DNA of 64,000 nucleotides from an uncultured Oscillospiraceae bacterium (GCA_947628185.1 CANQYW010000003.1:98987-162986); one strand, 5' to 3'. Positions 31,520-40,634 are shown, counted from the first letter of the stretch. Notes: a model not told the origin generated them from the sequence alone. Numbers and translations: made by a program.

Positions 31520-31989
31520 ACTACCCCCTTTCTCTTCTCCCTGGTCTCATAGCCGCACATCTCCTCCCTCAGGAAACTTATGTACTTCCTGAACGCCGAG
31601 GTGCAGGCCACCCGCTCCTCCAGGGTGAGTTTTTCGATGGCCCTGCGCTCCACCTCAAATAACGGCCGCACCACGCTCTCGCCGTACTCCCTGCCGGACT
31701 GGGTGAGGCGTATCTCCTTCCTGTTGCGGGAGCCGGGGATGGCCTCCAGCGAGACGAACCCCTTCCGTACCATGTTGGAGATGATGCTGTTCACCGTCTG
31801 CTTGGATATGGACCACATGACGCATATGTCCTGCTGGGAGTATTCGCCGTCCATTATTATGAGCGAGTACCAGATCCAGAGCTCGTTCTCGCTCATCCCC
31901 AGGTGGCTGACCGCTGTCCTGTAGAGCCCCACAACGTCCTTTATCTGCTTGTTGATGGCGTCAAGCTGTCCCTTGCTGTCCCCCGTCAC
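31516..31989 (-). CDS. MarR-family transcriptional regulator
   Basis: A 157-residue winged-helix regulator. The DNA-binding core reads MDGEYSQQDICVMWSISKQTVNSIISNMVRKGFV and the wing is GSRNRKEIRLTQSGREYG. N- and C-terminal helices would form the dimer interface. It starts the operon marR / CrtO-like / glycosyltransferase / PAP2, and an inverted repeat over its -10 region suggests autoregulation. The start is GTG with GGGGGG 7 nt upstream. The effector is unknown; MarR proteins usually respond to small aromatic or lipophilic compounds or to oxidation. Confidence 0.9.
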   Translation of the reverse strand: MTGDSKGQLDAINKQIKDVVGLYRTAVSHLGMSENELWIWYSLIIMDGEYSQQDICVMWSISKQTVNSIISNMVRKGFVSLEAIPGSRNRKEIRLTQSGREYGESVVRPLFEVERRAIEKLTLEERVACTSAFRKYISFLREEMCGYETREKRKGVV

Positions 31990-32028
31990 ACCCGGTCCCC
32001 CCTTTTGCGTGTCACAAAATCCGAAATA

Positions 32029-32067
32029 GGACTATGCTATTGTAGTCCGAAACTGGATACTTGTCAA
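32029..32067 (-). promoter_or_regulatory. Promoter/operator of the MarR lipid operon
   Basis: On the minus strand a perfect TTGACA (32067-32062), a 17-bp spacer and TACAAT (32044-32039) form the promoter. GGACTA / TAGTCC (32029-32034 and 32043-32048) is an inverted repeat across the -10 box, and TTTCGGA is repeated on both sides, a likely MarR site. Confidence 0.75.
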
Positions 32068-32153
32068 TGATTTAGTGTGTTGTTAATACAAAATTAATAA
32101 AAGTCCGCCGTCGGACTCAAAATGTCGGCGCAGCGCCGTGCGTATCATAGCCG

Positions 32154-33662
32154 TCAGCACAGGGGCGCCGCCAGGCGCAAAAATCCGTCGATGAGCCATT
32201 TCCCGAAGGTGATATTCAGGTCCTCCAGCTTTCTCTCCCGGCACTTCGACTGGGTCTCCAGGTAGTCCTCATGGAGGGCGTCGAGGAGGGAGGACCTATA
32301 GAACACGGTGTTATTCTCGAACTGCAAGAATAGGCTGCGGTAATCGAGGTTCACGGTGCCCACGGCCCCCACCTTCCCGTCCACGAGGCACGCCTTGGCG
32401 TGGAGGAAACCCGGGGTGTACTCATATATCTTCACGCCGGCCTCCAGCAGTACGGGGTAAAAGCTCCTGGTCATGCGGTAGACGATCTTCTTGTCCGGGA
32501 TCCCCGGCGTTATTATCCGCACGTCCACCCCGCGCTGGGCGGCGCGGACGAGGGCGTCCAACAGCGCCTCGCCGGGCAGGAGATACGGGGTGTAGAACCA
32601 GGCGTGGTCCTCCGCCTGGGCCAGGAGGTCGATGTAGAGCTCGTTTGTGGCGCCCTCGGGCCGGAGGGGTGAGTCGTAGTACGGCAGCAGCAGTCCATCC
32701 CCCGCCCCGCTCTCCCCCGCGGGGGCGGAGAGGTACTCCGCCGGCACCGGGTCCTTGGTGAAAGCGTTCCATAGCTCCGCGAACATCCTGGTGAAACTCC
32801 TGACGGCCTCGCCCCGGACCATGAAACCGATGTCCTTCCAGTGGCCGAAACGAGTGATGTGGTTTATATACTCGTCGGCCAGGTTCACGCCGCCGCTGAA
32901 GGCAGTGCGGCCGTCGATGATGAGCATCTTCCTGTGGGTGCGGCAGCTGAGAGTCCCGCTGACGAAGAGGAGCGGGTTGAATGCCACGCACTTTATGCCC
33001 TTTTTCCGCAGTTCCGCCGCGTTCCTCTCCGTGTAGGTGGAGATGGAGCCCAGATCGTCGTACATCACCCGCACGTCCACGCCCTGGGCGGCCTTCCGGG
33101 CCATCACCTCCACGAGGGAGTCCCAGAAGAGGCCGTTCTCGATTATGAGGTACTCTACGAATATGAACTTCTCCGCCCGCTCCAGCTCCTGGAGCATCTT
33201 GGGGAACATATTATCCCCCAGGGGGTAGTACTCCATCTCCCCTCCCCGGCGCAGCGGAAAGCCGGTTATGCGCTGGAGCAGGCGGAACGTCTGGGCGAGG
33301 CGCTTATCCTCCGCCTCCAGCTCCTCGTAGAGCGGGCCGGAGACGTCCTTCTCCTCCGGGAGGCGCGGCGCCCGCTCCATCCGCTTGCGTATGGGCGCCA
33401 TGGAGTGCTTGTTGCCGAGGATGAGGTAGAGGAGCGCCCCCGGCAAGGGGAAGGTGAGTATGAGCATCAGCCAGAGTATGCGGTATGTGCTCTCATCCCG
33501 CCGGGTTATGAGGTACAGCACGAACACAAGCGCCATTACCCCGAGGACGATGCCTATCGCCGTGGCCCAGGGCCTCAGCCAGGTGAAGAGCATGTAGTAG
33601 AGAAGTAACTGGATAAGTACCGCCGGGACCACGGCCACAGCGCGGCGTATAACTCTTTTCAT
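32154..33662 (-). CDS. cls: Cardiolipin synthase
   Basis: A 502-residue phospholipase D-family membrane enzyme that condenses two phosphatidylglycerols into cardiolipin. Two N-terminal membrane helices (about 8-50) and a PLDc_N-like region precede two HKD motifs: HRKMLIIDGRTAFSGGVNL near residue 243 and HAKACLVDGKVGAVGTVNLDYRS near 419. Both catalytic His-Lys-Asp sets are intact and the length is typical of Firmicutes Cls. It has its own consensus promoter and sits beside the glycolipid operon, which makes the region a membrane-lipid neighbourhood. Confidence 0.94.
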   Translation of the reverse strand: MKRVIRRAVAVVPAVLIQLLLYYMLFTWLRPWATAIGIVLGVMALVFVLYLITRRDESTYRILWLMLILTFPLPGALLYLILGNKHSMAPIRKRMERAPRLPEEKDVSGPLYEELEAEDKRLAQTFRLLQRITGFPLRRGGEMEYYPLGDNMFPKMLQELERAEKFIFVEYLIIENGLFWDSLVEVMARKAAQGVDVRVMYDDLGSISTYTERNAAELRKKGIKCVAFNPLLFVSGTLSCRTHRKMLIIDGRTAFSGGVNLADEYINHITRFGHWKDIGFMVRGEAVRSFTRMFAELWNAFTKDPVPAEYLSAPAGESGAGDGLLLPYYDSPLRPEGATNELYIDLLAQAEDHAWFYTPYLLPGEALLDALVRAAQRGVDVRIITPGIPDKKIVYRMTRSFYPVLLEAGVKIYEYTPGFLHAKACLVDGKVGAVGTVNLDYRSLFLQFENNTVFYRSSLLDALHEDYLETQSKCRERKLEDLNITFGKWLIDGFLRLAAPLC

Positions 33663-33709
33663 ATTGTGCCCCCTTCCGCCGCCCGCGGCGGCCTCTAAAC
33701 GTTTCTGGC

Positions 33710-33738
33710 ATTATAGTACAAATTACAGTGTCTGTCAA
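33710..33738 (-). promoter_or_regulatory. Promoter of cls
   Basis: On the minus strand a perfect TTGACA (33738-33733), a 17-bp spacer and a perfect TATAAT (33715-33710) lie 48 bp upstream of the cls start. Confidence 0.85.
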
Positions 33739-33778
33739 TTGGGGGACAGCCGAGAGAGGTGCGTGGTCAGCGCGCACG

Positions 33779-33807
33779 TTGACTTTCGTCGTAATTTTGG
33801 GTATAAT
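33779..33807 (+). promoter_or_regulatory. Promoter of abiEi
   Basis: TTGACT (33779-33784), a 17-bp spacer and a perfect TATAAT (33802-33807) lie 30 bp upstream of the antitoxin start. Confidence 0.8.
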
Positions 33808-33837
33808 ATTATTAAATAATTTCGGTGAGGTGAGCAA

Positions 33838-34431
33838 ATGGACCATATGACTGAGCTTGCCGCCATCGCGAGGGCGCACGGCGGCATAATCGAGACGAAG
33901 ATTGCGGCGGAGCACGGTATCTCGAAGGAGATACTGTATAAACTTTGCAAAGAGAATAAGATCCACCGCATTGTAAGGGGGCAGTACATTCTCCCCGACG
34001 ATATGCAGGACGAACTGCTCTCTATCAGCAGGCGTTCAGAGAGGATCATTTTCTCTCACGAGACCGCCCTCTATCTCCATGGCATCTCTGACCGTACGCC
34101 CTTTGAGCATACCATCACCGCGCCCTCCGGCTGCATCCCCTCCGCGGCTATAAAGTCGGAGTGCAAGGTGTATTACATCAAGCCGGATCTTTTTGATCTC
34201 GGTAAGACTACGCTGAAAACCCTCTCCGGGAACGACGTCCCGGCGTACGACCTTGAGAGGACGATCTGCGACGTGATCCGCAGCCGCAATAAACTGGGGA
34301 CTGAGACGTTTCTCTCCGCGCTAAAGCTGTACGCGGCCGACCCGAGAAAAGATTTGAATAAACTTAACCTTTACGCCAAGAAGATGCGAACAGCAAATAT
34401 TTTGCGTCAGTATTTGGAGGTGCTTCTGTGA
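33838..34431 (+). CDS. AbiEi-family antitoxin (type IV toxin-antitoxin)
   Basis: A 197-residue protein with an N-terminal winged-helix AbiEi antitoxin domain (IIETKIAAEHGISKEILYKL, then HRIVRGQYILP) and the AbiEi C-terminal region (FSHETALYLHGISDRTPFEHTIT, DLERTICDVIRSR). In the type IV AbiE systems, AbiEi represses the operon and antagonises the nucleotidyltransferase toxin AbiEii, giving abortive infection. Here the toxin that overlaps its stop is cut to 29 codons, leaving an orphan antitoxin. GAGGTGAG lies 3-4 nt upstream of ATG. It may now act only as a repressor or as an anti-toxin against related systems. Confidence 0.88.
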   Translation: MDHMTELAAIARAHGGIIETKIAAEHGISKEILYKLCKENKIHRIVRGQYILPDDMQDELLSISRRSERIIFSHETALYLHGISDRTPFEHTITAPSGCIPSAAIKSECKVYYIKPDLFDLGKTTLKTLSGNDVPAYDLERTICDVIRSRNKLGTETFLSALKLYAADPRKDLNKLNLYAKKMRTANILRQYLEVLL

Positions 34432-34517
34432 AAAACGCAATGAGTTTAAAAGCCAGGATACGCAACATCGCAAAAGAGAAAAGCATCCCGGCACAGGTGA
34501 AAGATTTAATTACATAA
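34428..34517 (+). pseudogene. Remnant of AbiEii nucleotidyltransferase toxin
   Basis: A GTG start overlaps the antitoxin stop and has GGAGG 7 nt upstream. The 29-residue product reads like the start of AbiEii proteins (SLKARIRNIAKEKSIPAQV) and then shifts to KDLIT and a stop. The nucleotidyltransferase core that normally follows is absent, and a terminator for the opposite-strand gene comes almost at once. A deletion removing nearly the whole toxin is the simplest reading. Confidence 0.75.
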
Positions 34518-34521
34518 TGCC

Positions 34522-34564
34522 CAAAAAAGTGCCCCCGGGCGGCTTGGCGCCGCGCCGGGGGCTA
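34522..34564 (-). terminator. Intrinsic terminator of the carrier/isomerase/hydratase operon
   Basis: On the minus strand AGCCCCCGGCGCGG pairs with CCGCCCGGGGGC, followed by ACTTTTTTGG. It ends the operon read from 39342 to 34594. Confidence 0.85.
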
Positions 34565-34593
34565 AAAGCGAAAGGGTAAACAGTATTAGGCCA

Positions 34594-35874
34594 TCAGTTG
34601 AAGAGCCCGCCCAGGTTGAATACACCCAGGGCCGCAAGGAGAACGTTGATGGCGACGTTCGCCACGGAGAGCAGGAAGAGGTTCTTGAAGAGTTTGTTCA
34701 TCTCCTCGTTTGTCGTCTCCTTGGAGGCGGAGTAGGAGGACATGATGATAGCGCCGCCGGTGGAGAGGGGGCTTATGGCAGCCGCGAAGGAGGTGGCCGT
34801 GATGGCCGCGATGAGCTCAACATAGTTGACGCCCGCGAACTGCTGAGCGACCTGGTCCGCTATGGGGTAGAGGGCCGGCATGACGACGCCCGTGGTGGAG
34901 CTCACCCAGGAGAGTATGCCGGAGGTGGCGGCCATGATGGGAACGGCAGTCTTCTCGCCCATGAAACCGGTGAGGAAGTCGGAGATCATGGTGATGCCGC
35001 CCAGCTTGTCGATGACGCTGACAAGTGCACCGACGCCGCAGATGAAGACTAAGGTCCCCCAGGGGATGCCCTTGATGGCGGCCTTCTCATCCGCCGCGCC
35101 CAGCAGGATGAGGACGGAGGCCATTATGAAGGCGAAGAGGCCGGTATCGAACTTGAAACCGATGCAGCACACCACCATCACGATTATGGCGGCCATGGTG
35201 AGTTTCTGGTTGCGGTTGAACTTGGGGATCTGGGAGAGCTTGAGGGGGTTATCAGCCTTCACCTTGTAGCTCTTGGAACCCACGTACACCACCAAGGTGA
35301 ATATAAAGCCGGAGAGGAGCGTGGAGAGGAAGAGATGCAGGCCGAACCCGCTGTAGCCCATGGGCTCGGAGAGCTCCTTCGCCAGTATGCCGGTGAGGGA
35401 CAGGGGCGAGGCGCACCCGGCGTTGGCGCCCAGTTTCGCGAAGAGGGCCGTCACCCAGGGGTTTATCTTCATCTCGAATGCGAGATACATAGCGAAGGTG
35501 GTCATGAGTATGCCGGCGGCGATGTGGCCGGGGCCGATGGCGGAGATGAAGGCCGAGAGCACGAACATGAGTATGGGGATGAGCACCGTGTGGCGGCCCA
35601 CCAGGGCCACGATCTTCTTGGAGAAGAGGTCAAGGGTGCCGTTCTGGGAGGCCATTCCGAAGAGGAAGGTGACGCCCACCAGAGTCACGAACATGGAGCT
35701 GGAGAACCCGCCGGTGACGGCTGAGGCCTTGAGGCCGCCGACGGTGGCCAGGATGAACGCCACGCCGAGGGACAGGAATCCCAGGTTCACTTTCTTAATA
35801 AAGCCTATAGCCACAACTATCGCCAGCACCACGAGAGATATGATGGGCATATAGGGAGCGAGAAATTCTGTCAT
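34594..35874 (-). CDS. MatC/SLC13-type dicarboxylate carrier
   Basis: A 426-residue membrane carrier with about eleven hydrophobic segments. The N-terminal 150 residues resemble the MatC_N dicarboxylate carrier domain (KKVNLGFLSLGVAFILATV, then GVTFLFGMASQNGTLD). The remainder fits the ion-transporter superfamily of SLC13/ArsB type, with a repeated Ser/Thr-Gly-rich hairpin (WVSSTTGVVMPALYP). With an aconitase-like hydratase and a PrpF-like isomerase in the operon, a di- or tricarboxylate substrate is likely. The gene order parallels E. coli ybhHIJ, where ybhI encodes the transporter. The exact substrate is unknown. Confidence 0.82.
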   Translation of the reverse strand: MTEFLAPYMPIISLVVLAIVVAIGFIKKVNLGFLSLGVAFILATVGGLKASAVTGGFSSSMFVTLVGVTFLFGMASQNGTLDLFSKKIVALVGRHTVLIPILMFVLSAFISAIGPGHIAAGILMTTFAMYLAFEMKINPWVTALFAKLGANAGCASPLSLTGILAKELSEPMGYSGFGLHLFLSTLLSGFIFTLVVYVGSKSYKVKADNPLKLSQIPKFNRNQKLTMAAIIVMVVCCIGFKFDTGLFAFIMASVLILLGAADEKAAIKGIPWGTLVFICGVGALVSVIDKLGGITMISDFLTGFMGEKTAVPIMAATSGILSWVSSTTGVVMPALYPIADQVAQQFAGVNYVELIAAITATSFAAAISPLSTGGAIIMSSYSASKETTNEEMNKLFKNLFLLSVANVAINVLLAALGVFNLGGLFN

Positions 35875-35900
35875 GGAAATTACCCTCCAATATATTATTC

Positions 35901-37046
35901 TCAGAGTCTCACGGAGGCCGTGCCCTCCATGAGGAGGTTAGCGGTCCGGAAACCGAAGGTGTCGTCTATCTCGGGCACGGACCCGTTCTCCCGGTAGTCA
36001 ACGCCGCACTCCAGGACCCCGCTGGGGTGCCCGATGCGGATGAACTGGGTGTCAACGCCCTCGGAGAGCACTTCCGCGACGATGCTGCCGGGTACGACGG
36101 CGGCGGCGGCAGTGCACATGGCGCCGGTCATGGCGTAACTGGGGTGCGCCTTCTGCATGGACATCATCCTGGAGAGGAGGTCGATATCGCCGGCCTTGAT
36201 CTCCCGGCCGTCGGAGGTGACGTAGTCCTCCGCCTCGCCCACGAATGTCATCTTGGGTATGCCCGGGGTGTCCCAGGCGGAGCGGGTGTAGTCCTCGATG
36301 AGGCCCAGTTTCACGGCGGCCAGACCCCTGACCTTCTCAAGGAGGTCAAGTTTCTCCTGGTCGGCGTTGAGCTCATCGGGCAGTTCCCGGCCTGTGAGGC
36401 CCAGGTCCTTGGCCTTCACGAACACCAGTGGGTTGGCGGCGTCCACGATGGAGACCCGCACCGGGCCGAAGTCCGGGACCATAAGCGTGTCAACGGCGCT
36501 GCCGGTGGGCAGAAGGCCGTTACCCAGTGTGCCGGCGGGCTCCACGAATTTGAGCTTAATGGGGGCGGCGGTGCCGGGGACGCCGGCTATGGTGAAGTGA
36601 CCCTCATAGGCCACCTCCCCCTCCGGGGTCTGGACGTCGGAGATGATCACCTTGCCGGTGTTGGTGTTGAAGATGCGAACGGAGGTGACGCCGTCCCTGG
36701 CCTCCACCAGGCCCTTCTCGATGGCGAAGGGGCCGACGCCTGAGGATATGTTGCCGCAGTTGCCCTTGTAGCTGACGATGGGCTTATCAACGGAGACCTG
36801 GGCGAAGGTGTAGTCCACGTCCGCGTCGGGCCGCTGGGACTTCTTGACTATTGCCACCTTGCTGGTGACTGACTGGGAACCGCCCAGTCCGTCTATCTGT
36901 TTCTTGTCGGGGCTGCCCATGAGGCGTAAAAGGAGGGCGTCCCAGGCGCTCTTATCCTCGGGGAGGTCATCCTCCAGAAGGTACACGCCCTTGCTGGTGC
37001 CCCCGCGCATGATGGTGACAGGTACTCGGATGGTCTTATTTGACAT
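35901..37046 (-). CDS. PrpF-family isomerase (YbhH-like)
   Basis: A 381-residue PrpF-fold protein. Relatives catalyse double-bond shifts such as 2-methylaconitate cis-trans isomerisation and 3-methylitaconate isomerisation. Visible features are the N-terminal VPVTIMRGGTSKGVYL, the substrate-loop GLGGSQSVTSKVAIV, and KGNCGNISSGVGPFAI, whose Cys-Gly-Asn segment is the conserved N-terminal half-site. The C-terminal half-site is SYAMTGAMCTAAAA. ATG 37046 is preferred because GGAGG is 8 nt upstream; two earlier ATGs are too close. It lies between the carrier and the hydratase and probably acts on the hydratase substrate. Confidence 0.87.
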   Translation of the reverse strand: MSNKTIRVPVTIMRGGTSKGVYLLEDDLPEDKSAWDALLLRLMGSPDKKQIDGLGGSQSVTSKVAIVKKSQRPDADVDYTFAQVSVDKPIVSYKGNCGNISSGVGPFAIEKGLVEARDGVTSVRIFNTNTGKVIISDVQTPEGEVAYEGHFTIAGVPGTAAPIKLKFVEPAGTLGNGLLPTGSAVDTLMVPDFGPVRVSIVDAANPLVFVKAKDLGLTGRELPDELNADQEKLDLLEKVRGLAAVKLGLIEDYTRSAWDTPGIPKMTFVGEAEDYVTSDGREIKAGDIDLLSRMMSMQKAHPSYAMTGAMCTAAAAVVPGSIVAEVLSEGVDTQFIRIGHPSGVLECGVDYRENGSVPEIDDTFGFRTANLLMEGTASVRL

Positions 37047-37068
37047 GATCATAACCTCCATTTATATG

Positions 37069-39342
37069 TCAACGGGCTCCCTTGAGCTTGCGGTTGTAGT
37101 TAATGAGTGAGCCGCAGCGGATGATCTCCTTCTCCTCGCCGGTGAGTGCCGCGATGGAGAGGGGCAGTTCCCGCACGCTCTCGCCTATCACGTAGGCGGG
37201 GATGTTCTCCATGTCGCCCTCCAGGGCCGCGCGGATGTTGGGGACGAAGATGTAGTCGTCGTCCGCGAAGTCCGGCTCGCCCTTCAGGACGAAGGGCACC
37301 ATGCCCCAGTTAATTAGGTTGGAGCGGTAGCGCTTGGTGGCGTACTCCTTCACGATATTCGCGCCGCCCAGCAGGACCCTCTGGCAGGAGGCCGCCTGCT
37401 CCCTGGCGGAGCCGTCGCCGGGTTTCACGGCGTAGATGGTGCTGGAGAGGTCGACGCTCTCGTCACGGACGTCCGCGCACCCGGGGATGGCGCGGACAGA
37501 ATCAAGCACCCGGGCCACCTCCTGGGGGCAAGAGCCGGCCTTGCGGGCCTCCTCATTGGCCTTCACGGCCTTGGCCTTGCCCACGTACTCCGGCACGCGG
37601 CGGCTGAGAGTGAACTCCGCGAGGCCCAGGGGGTTGGAGCGGAAGGAGCCGGTCTCGCCGGAGGGGATGAGCTCGTCGGTGGTGGTGACGGGGTCGGTTA
37701 TGTATGCGCAGACCTTGAGGAGCATGTGCTCATTGAGGGGCGGCAGCTCCGGCCAATCCTTGATGTTGGGGCCGCAGACCAGGGTCTCGTTGAGGTCGCC
37801 CTTGCCAAAGCCCTGGTACACCCTGTGCTCGTAGGCGGTGGGGTCGTAGCTGTACTCCGGGCACTCATACTCGTAGCCCAGCTCGTCGGCGGCGGTTATA
37901 CGGCCTGCGTTGGCAGCCGTGGCGGCCACGGAGCGGGCGTCCATAAGCGCGACGCTGGCGAGCTGTCCGTTGCCGGGCTTGGAACCCTCGCGGTTGGGGA
38001 AGTTGCGGGTGGTGTGCCGGACGGAGAGTCCGCCGTGGGCGGGGGTGTCCCCGGCGCCGAAACATGGGCCGCAGAAGGCCGTGCGGATGGTGGCGCCGGC
38101 GGCGATAAGTTTCTCCACCGCGCCCTTGCGGGTGAGGTCCAGCATCACGGCCTGGCTGCTGGGATATACGCCCAGGGCGAACTCGCCGGCGCCGGTGCTC
38201 TTGCCGTCCAATAGGTAGGCGGCCTCCATGATGTTCGTGTACGTACCTCCGGCGCAGCCGGCTATGGTGCCCTGGTCGGCGTAGAGGGCGCCGTCGCGGA
38301 CCTTCTCCCAGAGGTTGAGGTGCAAGCCCGGGCGCTTTATGAGTTTCTGGGCGTCCAGCTCCACCGCGTGGAGGATGTCGTCAAGGTTCGCGTTGAGCTC
38401 CCGGATCTCGTAGCCGTTGGAGGGGTGGAAGGGCAGCGCTATCATGCTGTGGACGGTGGAGAGGTCTATGTAGACGCAGCCGTCGTAATACGCCACTGCC
38501 GCGGGGTCCAGCTTTTTAAACTCATCCTCCCTGCCGTGCTCCTTGAGGTAGGCCCTGGTGTCCTCGTCGGTGCGCCAGACGGAGGAGAGGCAGGTGGTCT
38601 CTGTGGTCATGACGTCGATACCGTTGCGGTAGTCGGTGCTCATGGTGGAGACGCCGGGCCCCACAAACTCCATGACCTTGTTCTTCACGTAGCCGTTCTT
38701 AAATACGGCGGAGACTATGGCTATCGCTATATCCTGGGGACCCACGCCGGGACGGGGCTTGCCGTCCAGGTAGACGGCCACCACCTCGGGGTAGGCGGCG
38801 TCCCAGGTCTGCTCCAGGATCTGCTTTACGAGCTCTCCTCCGCCCTCGCCCACGGCCATGGTGCCCAGCGCGCCGTAACGGGTGTGGGAGTCGGAACCCA
38901 GGATCATCTTGCCGCCGCCGGCCATGGTCTCGCGCATGTACTGGTGGATGACGCCCATGTGGGGCGGGAGATAGATGCCGCCGTACTTGCGGCAGGCGGT
39001 GAGGCCGAATACGTGGTCGTCCTCATTGATGGTGCCGCCCACGGCGCAGAGGCTGTTGTGGCAGCATGTGAGGACGTAAGGCAGGGGGAACTTATCAAGG
39101 CCGGAGGCCCTGGCTGTCTGGATGATGCCCACATAGGTGAGGTCGTGGCTCGTTATGGCGTCGAACTTTATCTTCAGGTTCTCGGGGTCGCCGCTCACAT
39201 TGTGAGCCTGGAGAATGCCGTAAGCTATTGTTCCCCGGCGCGCCTCCTCCTTCGTGGCCTTGACAGCCTCGCCGGCCTCGTTCTCGGGGACCAACGTCTT
39301 TCCGTCCAGCAGATAGACGCCTGAGTCGAACAGTTTGACCAT
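37069..39342 (-). CDS. Aconitase-family hydratase (YbhJ-like)
   Basis: A 757-residue iron-sulfur hydratase of the aconitase superfamily. Cluster-related motifs include [24 protein letters not shown] near 172, [14 protein letters not shown] near 372 and [17 protein letters not shown] near 428, which has the paired Cys. The swivel domain holds [15 protein letters not shown]. It is closer to the uncharacterised YbhJ group than to the citrate aconitases. ATG 39342 with AAAGGAG upstream replaces the longer track start. It is the first gene of the operon and is divergent from a LysR regulator. Its substrate is not known. Confidence 0.86.
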   Translation of the reverse strand: MVKLFDSGVYLLDGKTLVPENEAGEAVKATKEEARRGTIAYGILQAHNVSGDPENLKIKFDAITSHDLTYVGIIQTARASGLDKFPLPYVLTCCHNSLCAVGGTINEDDHVFGLTACRKYGGIYLPPHMGVIHQYMRETMAGGGKMILGSDSHTRYGALGTMAVGEGGGELVKQILEQTWDAAYPEVVAVYLDGKPRPGVGPQDIAIAIVSAVFKNGYVKNKVMEFVGPGVSTMSTDYRNGIDVMTTETTCLSSVWRTDEDTRAYLKEHGREDEFKKLDPAAVAYYDGCVYIDLSTVHSMIALPFHPSNGYEIRELNANLDDILHAVELDAQKLIKRPGLHLNLWEKVRDGALYADQGTIAGCAGGTYTNIMEAAYLLDGKSTGAGEFALGVYPSSQAVMLDLTRKGAVEKLIAAGATIRTAFCGPCFGAGDTPAHGGLSVRHTTRNFPNREGSKPGNGQLASVALMDARSVAATAANAGRITAADELGYEYECPEYSYDPTAYEHRVYQGFGKGDLNETLVCGPNIKDWPELPPLNEHMLLKVCAYITDPVTTTDELIPSGETGSFRSNPLGLAEFTLSRRVPEYVGKAKAVKANEEARKAGSCPQEVARVLDSVRAIPGCADVRDESVDLSSTIYAVKPGDGSAREQAASCQRVLLGGANIVKEYATKRYRSNLINWGMVPFVLKGEPDFADDDYIFVPNIRAALEGDMENIPAYVIGESVRELPLSIAALTGEEKEIIRCGSLINYNRKLKGAR

Positions 39343-39410
39343 TCTTTTGCTCCTTTCAAACGGAATTTGTGTTTTATTTGGAACGTGGCGCCTGTTCCCT
39401 TGTTGGTTAT

Positions 39411-39439
39411 ATCTTATCACGCCCAATACATTTAGTAAA
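39411..39439 (-). promoter_or_regulatory. Putative promoter of the hydratase operon
   Basis: On the minus strand TTTACT (39439-39434), a 17-bp spacer and TAAGAT (39416-39411) lie about 70 bp upstream of the hydratase start. The region 39440-39620 between the divergent promoters is AT-rich. Confidence 0.5.
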
Positions 39440-39461
39440 ATTCTTGTTTTTTATGAGTCTT

Positions 39462-39476
39462 ATAGCCTCCGGCTAT
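39462..39476. promoter_or_regulatory. Candidate LysR binding site
   Basis: A perfect ATAGCC-TCC-GGCTAT inverted repeat lies about 25 bp upstream of the putative hydratase -35 box, a position typical for LysR activator sites. Assignment rests only on symmetry and position. Confidence 0.35.
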
Positions 39477-39624
39477 GTTCGTATGCGTATTGCACAATTT
39501 AAGGAGGGCAAAATTATTGAAAATATCAAATCACCGGCTCTATACGCCGAAAATCGCCTATTTTTTAGGATACTGCGGTACTATTCGTTTTTAGAATGTT
39601 TTCTATGAAAAATCATTCACGCTA

Positions 39625-39653
39625 TTGAAAACTCCCCGCCCCGCCGTTATAAT
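39625..39653 (+). promoter_or_regulatory. Promoter of the LysR gene
   Basis: TTGAAA (39625-39630), a 17-bp spacer and a perfect TATAAT (39648-39653) lie 29 bp upstream of the LysR start. Confidence 0.75.
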
Positions 39654-39682
39654 GGATTCAAAGAAAATAAGGGGGATCGACC

Positions 39683-40603
39683 ATGGATTTTCGCGAGCTC
39701 ACCTACGTGCTCTCCATAGCGAAACACCAGAACATAACGAAGGCGGCGGAGTCGCTCTATGTTAGCCAGCCGACGCTCAGCAAGTTCCTCATCTCGCTGG
39801 AGGACGACCTGGGGCTTAAACTCTTCCGCCGGTTGGGCCACAAGTACCTCCTCACCTACGCCGGTGAGCGGTACGTGGACAAGGCCCAGCAGATACTGCG
39901 GCTCAAAAACGACCTGGACACGGAGCTGGCGGACATAATAAAGCGGGACGTGGGGGTGGTGAACGCGGCCTTCTCCCCCATGCGCTGCTCCTACATGCTG
40001 CCCTACGTCCTGCCGGCCTTCCAGGCGGTGTGGCCCCATGTGAAGGTGAATATCTTCGAGGGCCACGCCACGGAGAACGACAGGAAACTCTTAGATGGCC
40101 AGATAGACGTGGCGTTCTACAGCAAGCCAAACGATTTAAATCCCCTATTGGAGTACGAGACGCTCTGGGACGAGGAGATGTACATCTGCACCTGCGAGAA
40201 CCACCCCATCGGCCGTTTCTCCAAGCCCAACCCCTCCAGCCGCTATCCCCGGCTGGACCCGGCGCTACTCAAAAACGAGCTACTCATCCAGATGATGCCG
40301 GAGCAGCGCACCCGGCAGATAACCGACGACTACTTCCGTGACCACGGGCTGCAGTTCGAGAACATCATGTACACCAGCAACCTCCCGGCCATAATGGAGC
40401 TCGTATCCCTGGGGTACGGCGTGGCCTTCATATTCGAGTCCCACCTGCGCCACCGGGTCGTCACCCGCCCCATAGTCTCCTACAGTTTCGGCGAGCCCAA
40501 GACAACCTCCGCCTTTGTGGCGGCCTACAGGAAGGGCAGTTACATCTCCGCCTACGTCCGGGATATAATCGAAATCGCGAAACGATACTTTAACGAGGAA
40601 TAA
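39683..40603 (+). CDS. LysR-family transcriptional regulator
   Basis: A 306-residue LysR regulator. The winged HTH is at 1-60 (FRELTYVLSIAKHQNITKAAESLYVSQPTLSKFL), with a linker helix following. The periplasmic-binding-like effector domain spans about 90-300. It is divergent from the hydratase/isomerase/carrier operon and is expected to activate it in response to the pathway substrate. The layout matches E. coli ybhD beside ybhHIJ. The effector, probably a small carboxylic acid, is inferred. Confidence 0.9.
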   Translation: MDFRELTYVLSIAKHQNITKAAESLYVSQPTLSKFLISLEDDLGLKLFRRLGHKYLLTYAGERYVDKAQQILRLKNDLDTELADIIKRDVGVVNAAFSPMRCSYMLPYVLPAFQAVWPHVKVNIFEGHATENDRKLLDGQIDVAFYSKPNDLNPLLEYETLWDEEMYICTCENHPIGRFSKPNPSSRYPRLDPALLKNELLIQMMPEQRTRQITDDYFRDHGLQFENIMYTSNLPAIMELVSLGYGVAFIFESHLRHRVVTRPIVSYSFGEPKTTSAFVAAYRKGSYISAYVRDIIEIAKRYFNEE

Positions 40604-40634
40604 AAAAAGAGTTGCGGCCAAACGCCACAACTCC
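40603..40634 (-). terminator. Distal terminator of the fructan operon
   Basis: On the minus strand the stem GAGTTGTGGC / GCCGCAACTC is followed by TTTTTTTATTCC, just beyond the convergent LysR stop. It is a backup to the terminator at 40654-40690. Confidence 0.75.

Noticed and set aside
38320-39324. 334-residue plus-strand ORF
   Set aside because: Antisense shadow of the YbhJ-like hydratase, whose cluster motifs are clear on the other strand.
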